Of a stretch of DNA of 64,000 nucleotides, positions 26,558 to 34,309 are shown piece by piece. The stretch's first letter is position 1. Each line of letters begins with the position of its first letter. This DNA comes from an uncultured Streptococcus sp. (GTDB lineage: Bacteria > Bacillota > Bacilli > Lactobacillales > Streptococcaceae), in contig NZ_CABFMF010000022.1 in assembly GCF_901875575.1 (NCBI RefSeq), forward strand, positions 62,001 through 126,000, in the 5' to 3' direction. The position numbers were made by a program, and so were the translations under genes. The notes below the pieces were generated by a model. That model had not been told where the DNA came from. It saw nothing but the letters and a program-made list of their open reading frames with translations, and ran no database searches.

Positions 26558-27235
26558 TTGTGGAGAAAATCATTAAAGAAAAAATTGCTTCCTTTGACGG
26601 ACAATACCCCAAAAGCCTTGGTGAAAGTAAATCAAAAACCCTTAATAGAATATCAGATTGAGTTTCTTAAAGAAAAAGGAATCCATGATATAATTATTGT
26701 TGTAGGTTATTTGAAAGAACAATTTGACTATTTGAAAGAAAAGTATGGTGTTCGACTTATCTTTAATGACAAATATGCTGATTATAATAACTTTTATTCT
26801 CTTTATATAGTAAAAGAGGAGTTGGCCAATAGTTATGTTATTGATGCTGATAATTATCTTTTTAAGAACATGTTCCGCAATGATTTGACTCGCTCAACAT
26901 ACTTTAGTGTCTATCGGGAAGACTGTACCAATGAATGGTTCTTAGTTTATGGAGATGACTACAAGGTTCAAGATATTATTGTTGATAGCAAAGCTGGTCG
27001 TATTTTAAGTGGAGTTTCTTTCTGGGATGAACCAACTGCAGAAAAGATTATCAGTTTTATCGATAAAGCTTACGAAAGCGGTGAATTCGTAGACTTGTAT
27101 TGGGACAATATGGTCAAGGATAATATCAAAGAATTAGATGTATATGTTGAAGAATTAGAAGGCAATAGTATCTATGAAATCGACAGTGTCAAAGATTACC
27201 ATAAATTAGAAGAAATTCTAGCAAATGAGAATTAA
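26558..27235 (+). pseudogene. licC: licC, 5'-truncated CTP:phosphocholine cytidylyltransferase
   Basis: From 26588 on the frame reads as LicC without interruption (PLTDNTPKALVKVNQKPL to the C-terminus YHKLEEILANEN). The first ~16 residues of LicC, including the LAAGxGSR nucleotide-binding signature and first beta strand, are absent. The same frame instead reads MWRKSLKKKL from out-of-frame licA sequence, starting at a TTG. LicC without that loop should be inactive in making CDP-choline. The intact remainder suggests a recent deletion. licB, normally between licA and licC, is missing. Confidence 0.9.
26560..26661 (+). pseudogene. licA: licA, reduced to its first ~11 codons
   Basis: After GGAGG and six bases, a GTG at 26560 opens VEKIIKEKIAS, which matches the start of the LicA choline kinase. 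The frame then enters licC sequence out of frame and stops at TGA 26659. So the deletion runs from about licA codon 11 through licB into about licC codon 16. Junction near 26590, where TCCTTTGAC could be shared short homology. Confidence 0.75.
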
Positions 27236-27242
27236 ATTTTTT

Positions 27243-27275
27243 AACATCTGACAAAAAATTGTTGGATGTTTTTAT
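27243..27275 (+). terminator. Terminator of the tar/lic operon
   Basis: AACATC...GATGTT stem extended by wobble pairs, followed by TTTATATTTTTT. Confidence 0.75.
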
Positions 27276-27281
27276 ATTTTT

Positions 27282-27289
27282 TACGAATA
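27282..27289 (+). promoter_or_regulatory. ComX (SigX) promoter box of dprA
   Basis: TACGAATA, the exact late-competence combox, lies 34 bases before the dprA ATG with T-rich sequence upstream. Confidence 0.9.
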
Positions 27290-27322
27290 AGTAAATGAAT
27301 AGAAAAAGAATTGGAGTAAGTT

Positions 27323-28171
27323 ATGAAAATTACAAACTATGAAATATATAAATTAAGAAAATCAGGGTTGACTAATCAGCAAATTCTGACTGTCTTAGAA
27401 TATGGAGAAAGTTTTGATCAGGAACTTTTATTGGGAGATATAGCTGAGGTTTCAGGCTGCCGTAATCCAGCGGTGTTTATGGAACGCTATTTTCAGATTG
27501 ATGATGCGCATTTGAAGGAAGAGTTCGATAAGTTTCCTTCATTTTCGATTCTTGATGACTGTTATCCTTTTGATTTATGTGAAATATATGATGCACCTGC
27601 TCTCTTATTTTATAAAGGAAATCTAGATTTCTTAAAATTTCCTAAGGTCGCTGTTGTAGGTAGTAGAGATTGCAGTAGTCAGGGAGCCAAAGCAGTTCAA
27701 AAAGTTATTCAGGGATTGGAAAATGAATTGGTTGTTGTTAGCGGTTTAGCCAAGGGTATCGATACAGCAGCTCATATGGCAGCTCTTCAGAATGGCGGAA
27801 AAACCATTGCAGTGATTGGGACAGGTCTAGATGTGTTTTATCCTAAAGTCAATAAACGTTTGCAAGACTATATCGGCAATAACCATCTAGTTCTCAGTGA
27901 GTACGGACCTGGAGAGCAACCTCTTAAATTTCATTTTCCAGCTCGTAATAGAATTATTGCGGGACTCTGTAGAGGTATCATTGTAGCAGAAGCGAAGATG
28001 CGCTCTGGAAGTTTAATTACTTGTGAACGTGCCATGGAAGAAGGAAGAGATGTCTTTGCCATACCAGGTAGTATATTAGACGGTCGGTCAGACGGTTGCC
28101 ATCATTTAATTCAAGAAGGCGCAAAATTAGTTACCAGTGGGAAGGATGTTCTATCTGAGTTTGAATTTTAA
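27323..28171 (+). CDS. dprA: DNA-processing protein DprA
   Basis: 282 residues. Loads RecA onto incoming single-stranded DNA during transformation and helps shut off competence in pneumococcus. The Rossmann-like core has VAVVGSRDCSSQGAK, VVSGLAKGIDTAAHMAAL and TIAVIGTGLDVFYPK; HFPARNRIIAGLC and RSGSLIT follow. An N-terminal SAM-like helical region covers about 1-70. The combox upstream places it in the competence regulon, and the RBS is TTGGAG. Confidence 0.97.
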   Translation: MKITNYEIYKLRKSGLTNQQILTVLEYGESFDQELLLGDIAEVSGCRNPAVFMERYFQIDDAHLKEEFDKFPSFSILDDCYPFDLCEIYDAPALLFYKGNLDFLKFPKVAVVGSRDCSSQGAKAVQKVIQGLENELVVVSGLAKGIDTAAHMAALQNGGKTIAVIGTGLDVFYPKVNKRLQDYIGNNHLVLSEYGPGEQPLKFHFPARNRIIAGLCRGIIVAEAKMRSGSLITCERAMEEGRDVFAIPGSILDGRSDGCHHLIQEGAKLVTSGKDVLSEFEF

Positions 28172-28224
28172 TAAAGAAAAAGGAAGTTAAATTAAAGTTT
28201 TCTTCTATATATAAGTGCTAAGTC

Positions 28225-28253
28225 TTGACAGGTTATTAAAAATGGTTTACACT
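28225..28253 (+). promoter_or_regulatory. Sigma-70 promoter of topA
   Basis: TTGACA (28225-28230), 17-base spacer, TACACT (28248-28253), 36 bases before the GTG start. Confidence 0.7.
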
Positions 28254-28288
28254 TTATAAAGTTTATTACTTTGAAAAGGTGTGATATT

Positions 28289-30376
28289 GTGGCTACGGCA
28301 ACAAAAAAGAAAAAATCAGCAGTTAAGAAAAATTTAGTCATCGTGGAGTCTCCTGCTAAGGCTAAAACGATTGAAAAATATTTAGGTAGAAATTATAAGG
28401 TATTAGCCAGTGTCGGTCATATCCGTGATTTGAAAAAATCAAGCATGTCTGTCGACATTGAAAACAACTATGAACCGCAGTATATCAATATTCGTGGGAA
28501 AGGTTCTTTGATTAATGATTTAAAAAAAGAAGCTAGAAAAGCAAATAAAGTTTTCCTAGCGAGTGACCCGGACCGTGAAGGAGAAGCCATTTCTTGGCAT
28601 TTGGCTCATATCCTTGATTTGGATGAGAATGATACAAACCGTGTTGTATTCAATGAAATTACCAAGGATGCCGTTAAAAATGCCTTTAAGGAACCTCGCA
28701 AGATTGATATGGACTTGGTTGATGCCCAACAGGCTCGTCGTATCTTAGACCGTTTGGTAGGTTATTCTATCTCTCCTATCTTATGGAAAAAAGTGAAGAA
28801 GGGATTATCAGCAGGGCGTGTGCAATCCGTAGCCCTCAAGCTCATCATTGACCGAGAGAATGAAATCAATAACTTTCAGCCTGAAGAATATTGGACTATT
28901 GATGGAGTATTCAAAAAGGGAAGCAAGCAATTTCAGGCTTCTTTCTATGGTGTAAATGGCAAGAAGAAAAAATTGTCCACTAACGAAGAAGTCAAAGAAG
29001 TCTTGTCTCACCTGACTAGTAAGGACTTTACAGTGGATCAGGTAGATAAAAAGGAGCGCAAACGAAATGCTCCACTACCATACACGACGTCTACTATGCA
29101 GATGGATGCTGCTAATAAAATCAATTTCCGTACTCGTAAAACCATGATGGTGGCTCAGCAGCTCTATGAAGGGATTAATATCGGGTCTGGTGTTCAAGGT
29201 TTGATTACCTATATGCGTACCGATTCGACTCGTATTAGTCCTGTAGCGCAGAATGAAGCAGCAAGTTTCATTACTGATCGTTTTGGTAGCAAGTATTCTA
29301 AGCATGGTAGCAAGGTCAAAAATGCTTCAGGTGCTCAAGATGCCCACGAAGCTATTCGTCCTTCAAGTGTCTTTCATACTCCAGAAAGTATTGCTAAGTA
29401 TTTAAATAAAGACCAGCTAAAACTTTACACGCTCATATGGAATCGTTTTGTTGCTAGTCAGATGACAGCTGCTATCTTTGATACGATGGCTGTTAAGCTC
29501 TCTCAAAATGGTGTGCAGTTTGCTGCCAATGGTAGTCAGGTTAAGTTTGATGGCTATCTTGCTATCTATAATGATTCTGATAAGAATAAGATGTTACCAG
29601 ATATGGCTGTTGGAGATGTGGTTAAGCAGGTTAACAGCAAGCCAGAACAACATTTTACCCAACCACCAGCACGTTATTCTGAAGCAACGCTAATCAAGAC
29701 CTTGGAAGAAAATGGAGTTGGACGTCCTTCAACTTATGCACCAACTATTGAAACCATCCAAAAACGTTACTATGTCCGTCTTGCGGCTAAACGTTTTGAA
29801 CCGACTGAGTTAGGCGAAATTGTCAATAAACTAATCATTGAATATTTTCCTGATATTGTTAATGTTACCTTTACAGCTGAAATGGAAGGTAGACTCGATG
29901 ATGTCGAAGTTGGGAAAGAGCAGTGGCAACGTGTCATTGATGCCTTTTACAAACCATTCTCTAAAGAGGTTACCAAGGCTGAAGAAGAAATGGAAAAAAT
30001 CCAGATTAAGGATGAACCAGCTGGCTTTGATTGTGAAGTGTGTGGTAGTCCAATGGTCATTAAACTTGGCCGTTTTGGCAAGTTCTACGCTTGTAGCAAT
30101 TTCCCAGATTGTCGCCATACCCAAGCAATAGTGAAAGAAATCGGAGTTGAGTGTCCAAGTTGTCATCAAGGACAAATCATTGAGCGTAAAACCAAGCGTA
30201 ATCGCCTCTTCTATGGTTGCAATCGCTATCCAGATTGTGAATTCACCTCTTGGGATAAACCAGTTGGACGTGATTGTCCAAAATGTAGCAACTTCCTCAT
30301 GGAGAAAAAAGTCCGTGGTGGAGGCAAACAAATTGTTTGTAGCAAAGGTGACTACGAAGAAGAAAAGATTAAATAA
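28289..30376 (+). CDS. topA: DNA topoisomerase I
   Basis: 695 residues. Type IA topoisomerase that relaxes negative supercoils. The Toprim domain starts at LVIVESPAKAKTIEKYLG; the catalytic tyrosine is in GLITYMRTDSTRIS. The C-terminus has three zinc-ribbon units: CEVCGSP...CSNFPDC, CPSCHQG...CNRYPDC, and a third with CPKCSNF and a single later Cys. Start chosen at GTG 28289 (MATATKKKKSAV), preceded by AAAAGGTG. A longer frame from a TTG at 28271 has no RBS. Confidence 0.97.
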   Translation: MATATKKKKSAVKKNLVIVESPAKAKTIEKYLGRNYKVLASVGHIRDLKKSSMSVDIENNYEPQYINIRGKGSLINDLKKEARKANKVFLASDPDREGEAISWHLAHILDLDENDTNRVVFNEITKDAVKNAFKEPRKIDMDLVDAQQARRILDRLVGYSISPILWKKVKKGLSAGRVQSVALKLIIDRENEINNFQPEEYWTIDGVFKKGSKQFQASFYGVNGKKKKLSTNEEVKEVLSHLTSKDFTVDQVDKKERKRNAPLPYTTSTMQMDAANKINFRTRKTMMVAQQLYEGINIGSGVQGLITYMRTDSTRISPVAQNEAASFITDRFGSKYSKHGSKVKNASGAQDAHEAIRPSSVFHTPESIAKYLNKDQLKLYTLIWNRFVASQMTAAIFDTMAVKLSQNGVQFAANGSQVKFDGYLAIYNDSDKNKMLPDMAVGDVVKQVNSKPEQHFTQPPARYSEATLIKTLEENGVGRPSTYAPTIETIQKRYYVRLAAKRFEPTELGEIVNKLIIEYFPDIVNVTFTAEMEGRLDDVEVGKEQWQRVIDAFYKPFSKEVTKAEEEMEKIQIKDEPAGFDCEVCGSPMVIKLGRFGKFYACSNFPDCRHTQAIVKEIGVECPSCHQGQIIERKTKRNRLFYGCNRYPDCEFTSWDKPVGRDCPKCSNFLMEKKVRGGGKQIVCSKGDYEEEKIK

Positions 30377-30380
30377 GAGG

Positions 30381-30410
30381 AGAGTCCTGAAAGGAATTTC
30401 AGGCTCTTTT
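30381..30410 (+). terminator. Terminator of topA
   Basis: GAGTCCTGAAA / TTTCAGGCTC stem followed by TTTT. Confidence 0.8.
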
Positions 30411-30465
30411 GGGTTGGAACTTGACAAAATTCATCATTGTATGCGAAACTAGAAGAAAATTAATT

Positions 30466-30624
30466 TATACTCAATGAAAATCAAAGAGCAAACTAGAAAG
30501 CTATCCGCAGGTTGCTCAAAGCACTGCTTTGAGGTTGTAGATAAGACTGACGAAGTCAGTTCAAAACAGTGTTTTGAGGTTGCAAATGGAAGCTGACGTG
30601 GTTTGAAGAGATTTTCGAAGAGTA
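30466..30624 (-). repeat. BOX element (boxA-boxB-boxC)
   Basis: On the minus strand this 159-base stretch reads boxA (TACTCTTCGAAAATCTCTTC at the right end), one boxB (ACTGACTTCGTCAGTC in its middle) and boxC (GAGCAACCTGCGG, ending CATTGAGTATA). It is a complete A1-B1-C BOX repeat of the pneumococcus/mitis type. It fills the gap between topA and the DUF454 gene and ends 17 bases before that ATG. Confidence 0.93.
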
Positions 30625-30640
30625 GTAACTAGGAGAAGTT

Positions 30641-31000
30641 ATGCGTCTTATCTATCTGATAATTGGTTTTTTATCACTTGCCTTAGCTATTGTTGGGGTT
30701 GTTTTACCTTTGTTGCCCACAACTCCCTTTCTTTTGTTGTCTATTGCTTGTTTTTCTAAATCTTCTAAACGATTTGAAAATTGGTTATATCACACAAAGT
30801 TATACCAAACCTATGTAGCTGATTTTCGTGAGACTAAGTCTATTGCGCGTGAACGTAAGAAAAAGATTATCGTCTCTATCTATATTCTCATGGGAATTTC
30901 CATTTATTTTGCTCCTCTTTTACCAGTCAAAATCGGTCTGGGAGCCTTGACCGTCTTTATCACTTATTATCTCTTCAAGGTCATTCCTGATAAAGAATAA
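30641..31000 (+). CDS. DUF454 (YbaN-like) membrane protein
   Basis: 119 residues. Helix 1 (LIYLIIGFLSLALAIVGVVL) runs into the family motif PLLPTTPFLLLS, followed by CFSKSSKRFENWL and two closely spaced C-terminal helices. Function unknown. The RBS is AGGAGAAGTT. Its 5' region is a BOX element, so expression may be shaped by it. Confidence 0.88.
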   Translation: MRLIYLIIGFLSLALAIVGVVLPLLPTTPFLLLSIACFSKSSKRFENWLYHTKLYQTYVADFRETKSIARERKKKIIVSIYILMGISIYFAPLLPVKIGLGALTVFITYYLFKVIPDKE

Positions 31001-31089
31001 AAATAGTCACTGTTTTCCTTGATATAAATGAAAGTATATTCACAATAATATGATATAATAAATTCAAAGTAATCTTCAAGGAGAATCAA

Positions 31090-31722
31090 ATGATTTACGA
31101 ATTTTGTGCTGAAAATGTGACCTTGCTTGAAAAAGCGATGGAGGCTGGAGCTCGTCGAATCGAACTCTGTGATAATCTAGCAGTGGGAGGAACAACTCCA
31201 AGCTATGGAGTGACTAAGGCAGCGGTTGAACTGGCAGCTAACTATGATACGACAATTATGACCATGATTCGTCCACGTGGTGGCGACTTTGTCTATAATG
31301 ACCTAGAAATTGCTATCATGCTAGAAGACATTCGGTTGACTGCTCAGGCTGGAAGTCAAGGAGTTGTATTTGGGGCTTTAACTGCTGATAAGAAATTGGA
31401 TAAGGCTAATCTTGAAAAGTTAATTGCCGCATCAAAAGGAATGGAAATTGTCTTCCACATGGCCTTTGATGAATTGGGTGATGAAGATCAGTTGGAAGCC
31501 ATTGACTGGCTTAGTCAAGCTGGTGTCACTCGAATTCTGACTCGTGCGGGTGTGTCTGGTGACTCCTTAGAAAAACGCTTTAACCATTATCACAGAATTT
31601 TAGAACACGCAAGTGGAAAAATTGAAATCTTACCAGGTGGGGGGATTGACCTTGACAACCGTCAAACCTTTATCGACCAACTGGGAGTGACACAACTACA
31701 TGGTACTAAGGTTGTTTTTTAA
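31090..31722 (+). CDS. cutC: CutC family protein
   Basis: 210 residues with the CutC TIM-barrel signature: YEFCAENVTLLEKAMEAGAR at the N-terminus, ELCDNLAVGGTTPSYG, MIRPRGGDFVY and GGGI near the end. Historically called a copper homeostasis protein; the biochemical activity remains unclear. It has its own promoter (TATAAT at about 31054) and is followed by a hairpin just before the next gene. Confidence 0.92.
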   Translation: MIYEFCAENVTLLEKAMEAGARRIELCDNLAVGGTTPSYGVTKAAVELAANYDTTIMTMIRPRGGDFVYNDLEIAIMLEDIRLTAQAGSQGVVFGALTADKKLDKANLEKLIAASKGMEIVFHMAFDELGDEDQLEAIDWLSQAGVTRILTRAGVSGDSLEKRFNHYHRILEHASGKIEILPGGGIDLDNRQTFIDQLGVTQLHGTKVVF

Positions 31723-31734
31723 AAAATAGAAAGG

Positions 31735-31759
31735 AACTGCTGCTTAGGGTAGCAGTTTT
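31735..31759 (+). terminator. Hairpin between cutC and the MmcQ-like gene
   Basis: AACTGCTGC / GGTAGCAGTT with loop TTAGG, followed by TTTTC. It can terminate cutC transcription and ends 7 bases before the next ATG, leaving little room for an RBS. Confidence 0.6.
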
Positions 31760-31764
31760 CACTT

Positions 31765-32421
31765 ATGTTTGAAATTTTTAAATCCTATCAGTTTAATCAA
31801 GAAAAGGCTCAAGCTTTTGGTTTTGTAGAAAATGGGGGAGTTTGGACCTATAGTTGCCAGATTTTGCAAGGTGACTTTGTCATGACTGTATCCATCACTG
31901 CTGATAATGTGAGCTTTCAAGTCTTTGATCAGGAGACGGGTGATCCCTATCCCCAAGTCCATATGCAAAGTATGACAGGGAGTTTTGTTGCAAGTGTTCG
32001 TGAGGCTTGTTTGGAGATTCTTTACCAGATTCGGAAGGCTTGTTTTGATGTGCAGGATTTTATCTGTCCTCAGACTAAGCGTATCATGGCTCAAATTCAG
32101 GAAAAGTATGGTAATCAGTTGGAGTATCTGTGGGAAAAATCACCTGATACGGCAGTGTTAAGACATGAAGGCAATCAAAAGTGGTATGCTGTTTTGATGA
32201 GAATACCTTGGGATAACCTGGAAAAGGGTAGAGAAGGTTTAGTCGAAGCAGTCAACCTCAAACATGATCAAGTAGCTGGTTTACTTTTAAATAAAGGTAT
32301 TTATCCAGCCTTTCATATGAACAAACGCTACTGGATTAGTGTGGCTTTTGATGATACTTTGTCAGATGAAATGGCATTGGAATTGATAGAAAAAAGTTGG
32401 AATTTAACTTCTAAAAAATGA
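31765..32421 (+). CDS. MmcQ/YjbR family protein
   Basis: 218 residues. The C-terminal half is a MmcQ/YjbR double-wing DNA-binding-like fold: KSPDTAVLRHEGNQKWYAVL, VEAVNLKHDQ, KGIYPAFHMNKRYWISVAFD. The N-terminal ~105 residues form an additional domain found in streptococcal members. DNA binding is proposed for the family but not shown here. No good RBS precedes the ATG; the only purine run lies in the loop of the hairpin just upstream. Confidence 0.85.
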   Translation: MFEIFKSYQFNQEKAQAFGFVENGGVWTYSCQILQGDFVMTVSITADNVSFQVFDQETGDPYPQVHMQSMTGSFVASVREACLEILYQIRKACFDVQDFICPQTKRIMAQIQEKYGNQLEYLWEKSPDTAVLRHEGNQKWYAVLMRIPWDNLEKGREGLVEAVNLKHDQVAGLLLNKGIYPAFHMNKRYWISVAFDDTLSDEMALELIEKSWNLTSKK

Positions 32422-32476
32422 AACATTTCAAGGATTTTCAATAACTTTCAATTAGCTAAATATTCTATACTGAAGA

Positions 32477-32491
32477 AATTTTCAGAAAATA
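32477..32491. promoter_or_regulatory. CodY box upstream of the leu operon
   Basis: AATTTTCAGAAAATA matches the CodY consensus AATTTTCWGAAAATT at 14 of 15 positions and lies 12 bases upstream of the -35 hexamer. Confidence 0.75.
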
Positions 32492-32503
32492 TTTGATTTT
32501 TTC

Positions 32504-32532
32504 TTGACAAGTGCTTTTGCCTATGCTAAAAT
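32504..32532 (+). promoter_or_regulatory. Sigma-70 promoter of the leu operon
   Basis: TTGACA (32504-32509), 17-base spacer, TAAAAT (32527-32532). The leader peptide starts 36 bases downstream. Confidence 0.85.
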
Positions 32533-32568
32533 ACTAAACAAGATATCAAACGAAGGAGAAAGTCAAAC

Positions 32569-32622
32569 ATGAGAACAGCTAAGTTTAATCAAGTTGCTTT
32601 GTTGTTGAGGTACTCGGGCTAG
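32569..32622 (+). CDS. Leu operon leader peptide
   Basis: A 17-residue ORF, MRTAKFNQVALLLRYSG, with three consecutive leucine codons (TTG TTG TTG in the middle). It follows GAAGGAGAAAGTCAAAC, a good RBS. Its position between promoter and attenuator is typical of transcription attenuation: ribosome stalling at Leu codons when Leu-tRNA is scarce would change folding of the downstream RNA. Confidence 0.88.
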   Translation: MRTAKFNQVALLLRYSG

Positions 32623-32706
32623 TGCAAAAAGCATTAGTCCTGTTTGGCTTACCAAGCGGGAGTAAATCAACATCTCGCTTGGGATTCCGAGCGAGATGTT
32701 TTTTTT
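32617..32706 (+). promoter_or_regulatory. Leucine attenuator (alternative hairpins and terminator)
   Basis: Terminator: AACATCTCGCT (32669-32679) pairs with AGCGAGATGTT (32690-32700), then a T run. Antiterminator: CCAAGCG (32652-32658) can pair with CGCTTGG (32676-32682), which uses part of the terminator's left arm. A pause-type hairpin (GGGCTAGTGC / GCATTAGTCC) covers the leader stop codon. The structures are mutually exclusive, fitting leucine-dependent attenuation. Confidence 0.82.
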
Positions 32707-32735
32707 ACAATCAAATTTGGAAAAGGGGAAATCGC

Positions 32736-34298
32736 ATGAGAACAGTTGAATTTTTAGATACCAGTCTTCGAGATGGAGAGCAGACACCAGGTGTTAACTT
32801 TTCAATCAAGGAAAAAATTGCCATTGCAAGGCAGCTAGAGAAATGGGGTATTTCTGCAATCGAAGCTGGTTTTCCAGCTGCTAGTCCAGACTCATTCACA
32901 GCAGTTCAGGAGATTGCCAAGGTCTTGAAGAAAACGGCGGTGACTGGTTTGGCACGTTCTGTCAAGTCTGATATTGATGCTTGTTATGAAGCCCTCAAGG
33001 ATGCCAAGTATCCACAGGTACACGTTTTTATAGCTACCAGTCCGATTCACCGCAAGTATAAGCTTAATATGAGCAGGAAAGAAATCTTGGAAGCTATTAG
33101 AGAGCATGTTTCCTATGCACGTTCTAAGTTTGAAGTGGTCGAATTCTCTCCTGAGGATGCGACCAGAACGGAGTTGGATTTCCTCTTGCAAGTTGTTCAA
33201 ACAGCGGTTGATGCAGGTGCGACTTATATCAATATTCCTGATACGGTTGGATTCACCACTCCAGAGGAATATGGTAGTATCTTCAAATACTTGATTGAGA
33301 ATGTTAAAACGGATCGTCAGATTATTTACTCGCCTCACTGTCACGATGACCTCGGAATGGCAGTGGCTAATAGCCTTGCTGCCGTCAAGAATGGTGCAGG
33401 ACGAGTTGAAGGAACTATCAACGGTATTGGGGAGCGAGCTGGGAATGCAGCTTTGGAAGAAATTGCAGTAGCCCTTAACATTCGCCAAGATTATTACCGA
33501 GCAGAAACCACTATTGTCTTAAACGAAACGATTAATACTTCTGAAATGGTTTCTCGTTTTTCAGGTATTCCCGTTCCTAAAAACAAGGCTGTGGTTGGTG
33601 GCAATGCTTTCTCTCACGAATCTGGTATTCACCAAGATGGAGTTCTTAAAAATCCTCTTACTTATGAGATCATCACTCCTGAATTGGTCGGTGTTAAGAG
33701 TAATAGTCTACCGCTTGGAAAATTGTCCGGTCGCCATGCCTTTGTTGAAAAACTAAGAGAATTAGCACTAGACTTTACAGAAGAGGACATCCAGCCACTC
33801 TTTGCTAAATTCAAGGCACTGGCTGATAAGAAACAAGAAATCACAGATGCAGATATTCGTGCGCTGGTAGCTGGAACAATGGTTGAAAATCCAGAAGGCT
33901 TCCATTTTGATGATTTACAACTGCAAACCCATGCAGATAATGACATTGAAGCGCTCGTTAGCTTAGCCAATATGGATGGTGAGAAGGTCGAATTTAATGC
34001 GACAGGTCAAGGTTCTGTTGAGGCTATCTTTAATGCTATTGACAAGTTCTTCAATCAATCTGTTCGCTTGCTATCCTACACTATTGATGCGGTGACAGAT
34101 GGAATCGATGCCCAAGCTCGGGTCTTGGTCACTGTTGAAAATAGAGATACAGAAACCATCTTTAATGCAGCAGGTCTTGATTTTGATGTGTTGAAGGCTT
34201 CGGCTATTGCCTACATCAATGCCAATACCTTTGTTCAAAAAGAGAATGCTGGTGAGATGGGACGTAGCGTTTCCTATCGTGACATGCCTAGTGTGTAA
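32736..34298 (+). CDS. leuA: 2-isopropylmalate synthase
   Basis: 520 residues from the ATG at 32736. First committed step of leucine synthesis: acetyl-CoA plus 2-oxoisovalerate. The DRE-TIM barrel starts with FLDTSLRDGEQTPGVNF; HCHDDLGMAVAN and GNAALEEIAVAL follow, with the C-terminal regulatory domain from about 390. Start chosen because AAAAGGGGAA precedes it; the frame stays open upstream into the attenuator and would read through a terminator. First gene of leuA-leuB-DUF1294-leuC-leuD. Confidence 0.97.
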   Translation: MRTVEFLDTSLRDGEQTPGVNFSIKEKIAIARQLEKWGISAIEAGFPAASPDSFTAVQEIAKVLKKTAVTGLARSVKSDIDACYEALKDAKYPQVHVFIATSPIHRKYKLNMSRKEILEAIREHVSYARSKFEVVEFSPEDATRTELDFLLQVVQTAVDAGATYINIPDTVGFTTPEEYGSIFKYLIENVKTDRQIIYSPHCHDDLGMAVANSLAAVKNGAGRVEGTINGIGERAGNAALEEIAVALNIRQDYYRAETTIVLNETINTSEMVSRFSGIPVPKNKAVVGGNAFSHESGIHQDGVLKNPLTYEIITPELVGVKSNSLPLGKLSGRHAFVEKLRELALDFTEEDIQPLFAKFKALADKKQEITDADIRALVAGTMVENPEGFHFDDLQLQTHADNDIEALVSLANMDGEKVEFNATGQGSVEAIFNAIDKFFNQSVRLLSYTIDAVTDGIDAQARVLVTVENRDTETIFNAAGLDFDVLKASAIAYINANTFVQKENAGEMGRSVSYRDMPSV

Positions 34299-34309
34299 AG
34301 GAGAATGCT

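Noticed and set aside
29831..30427. A 198-codon minus-strand frame inside topA
   Set aside because: It lies fully opposite the TopA zinc-ribbon region, has no RBS, and its Phe/Thr-rich product is the mirror of topA codon use.
32622..32735. Longer leuA start upstream of 32736
   Set aside because: The extra codons lie within the attenuator hairpins and there is a good RBS at 32736; the resulting 520 residues match the family.
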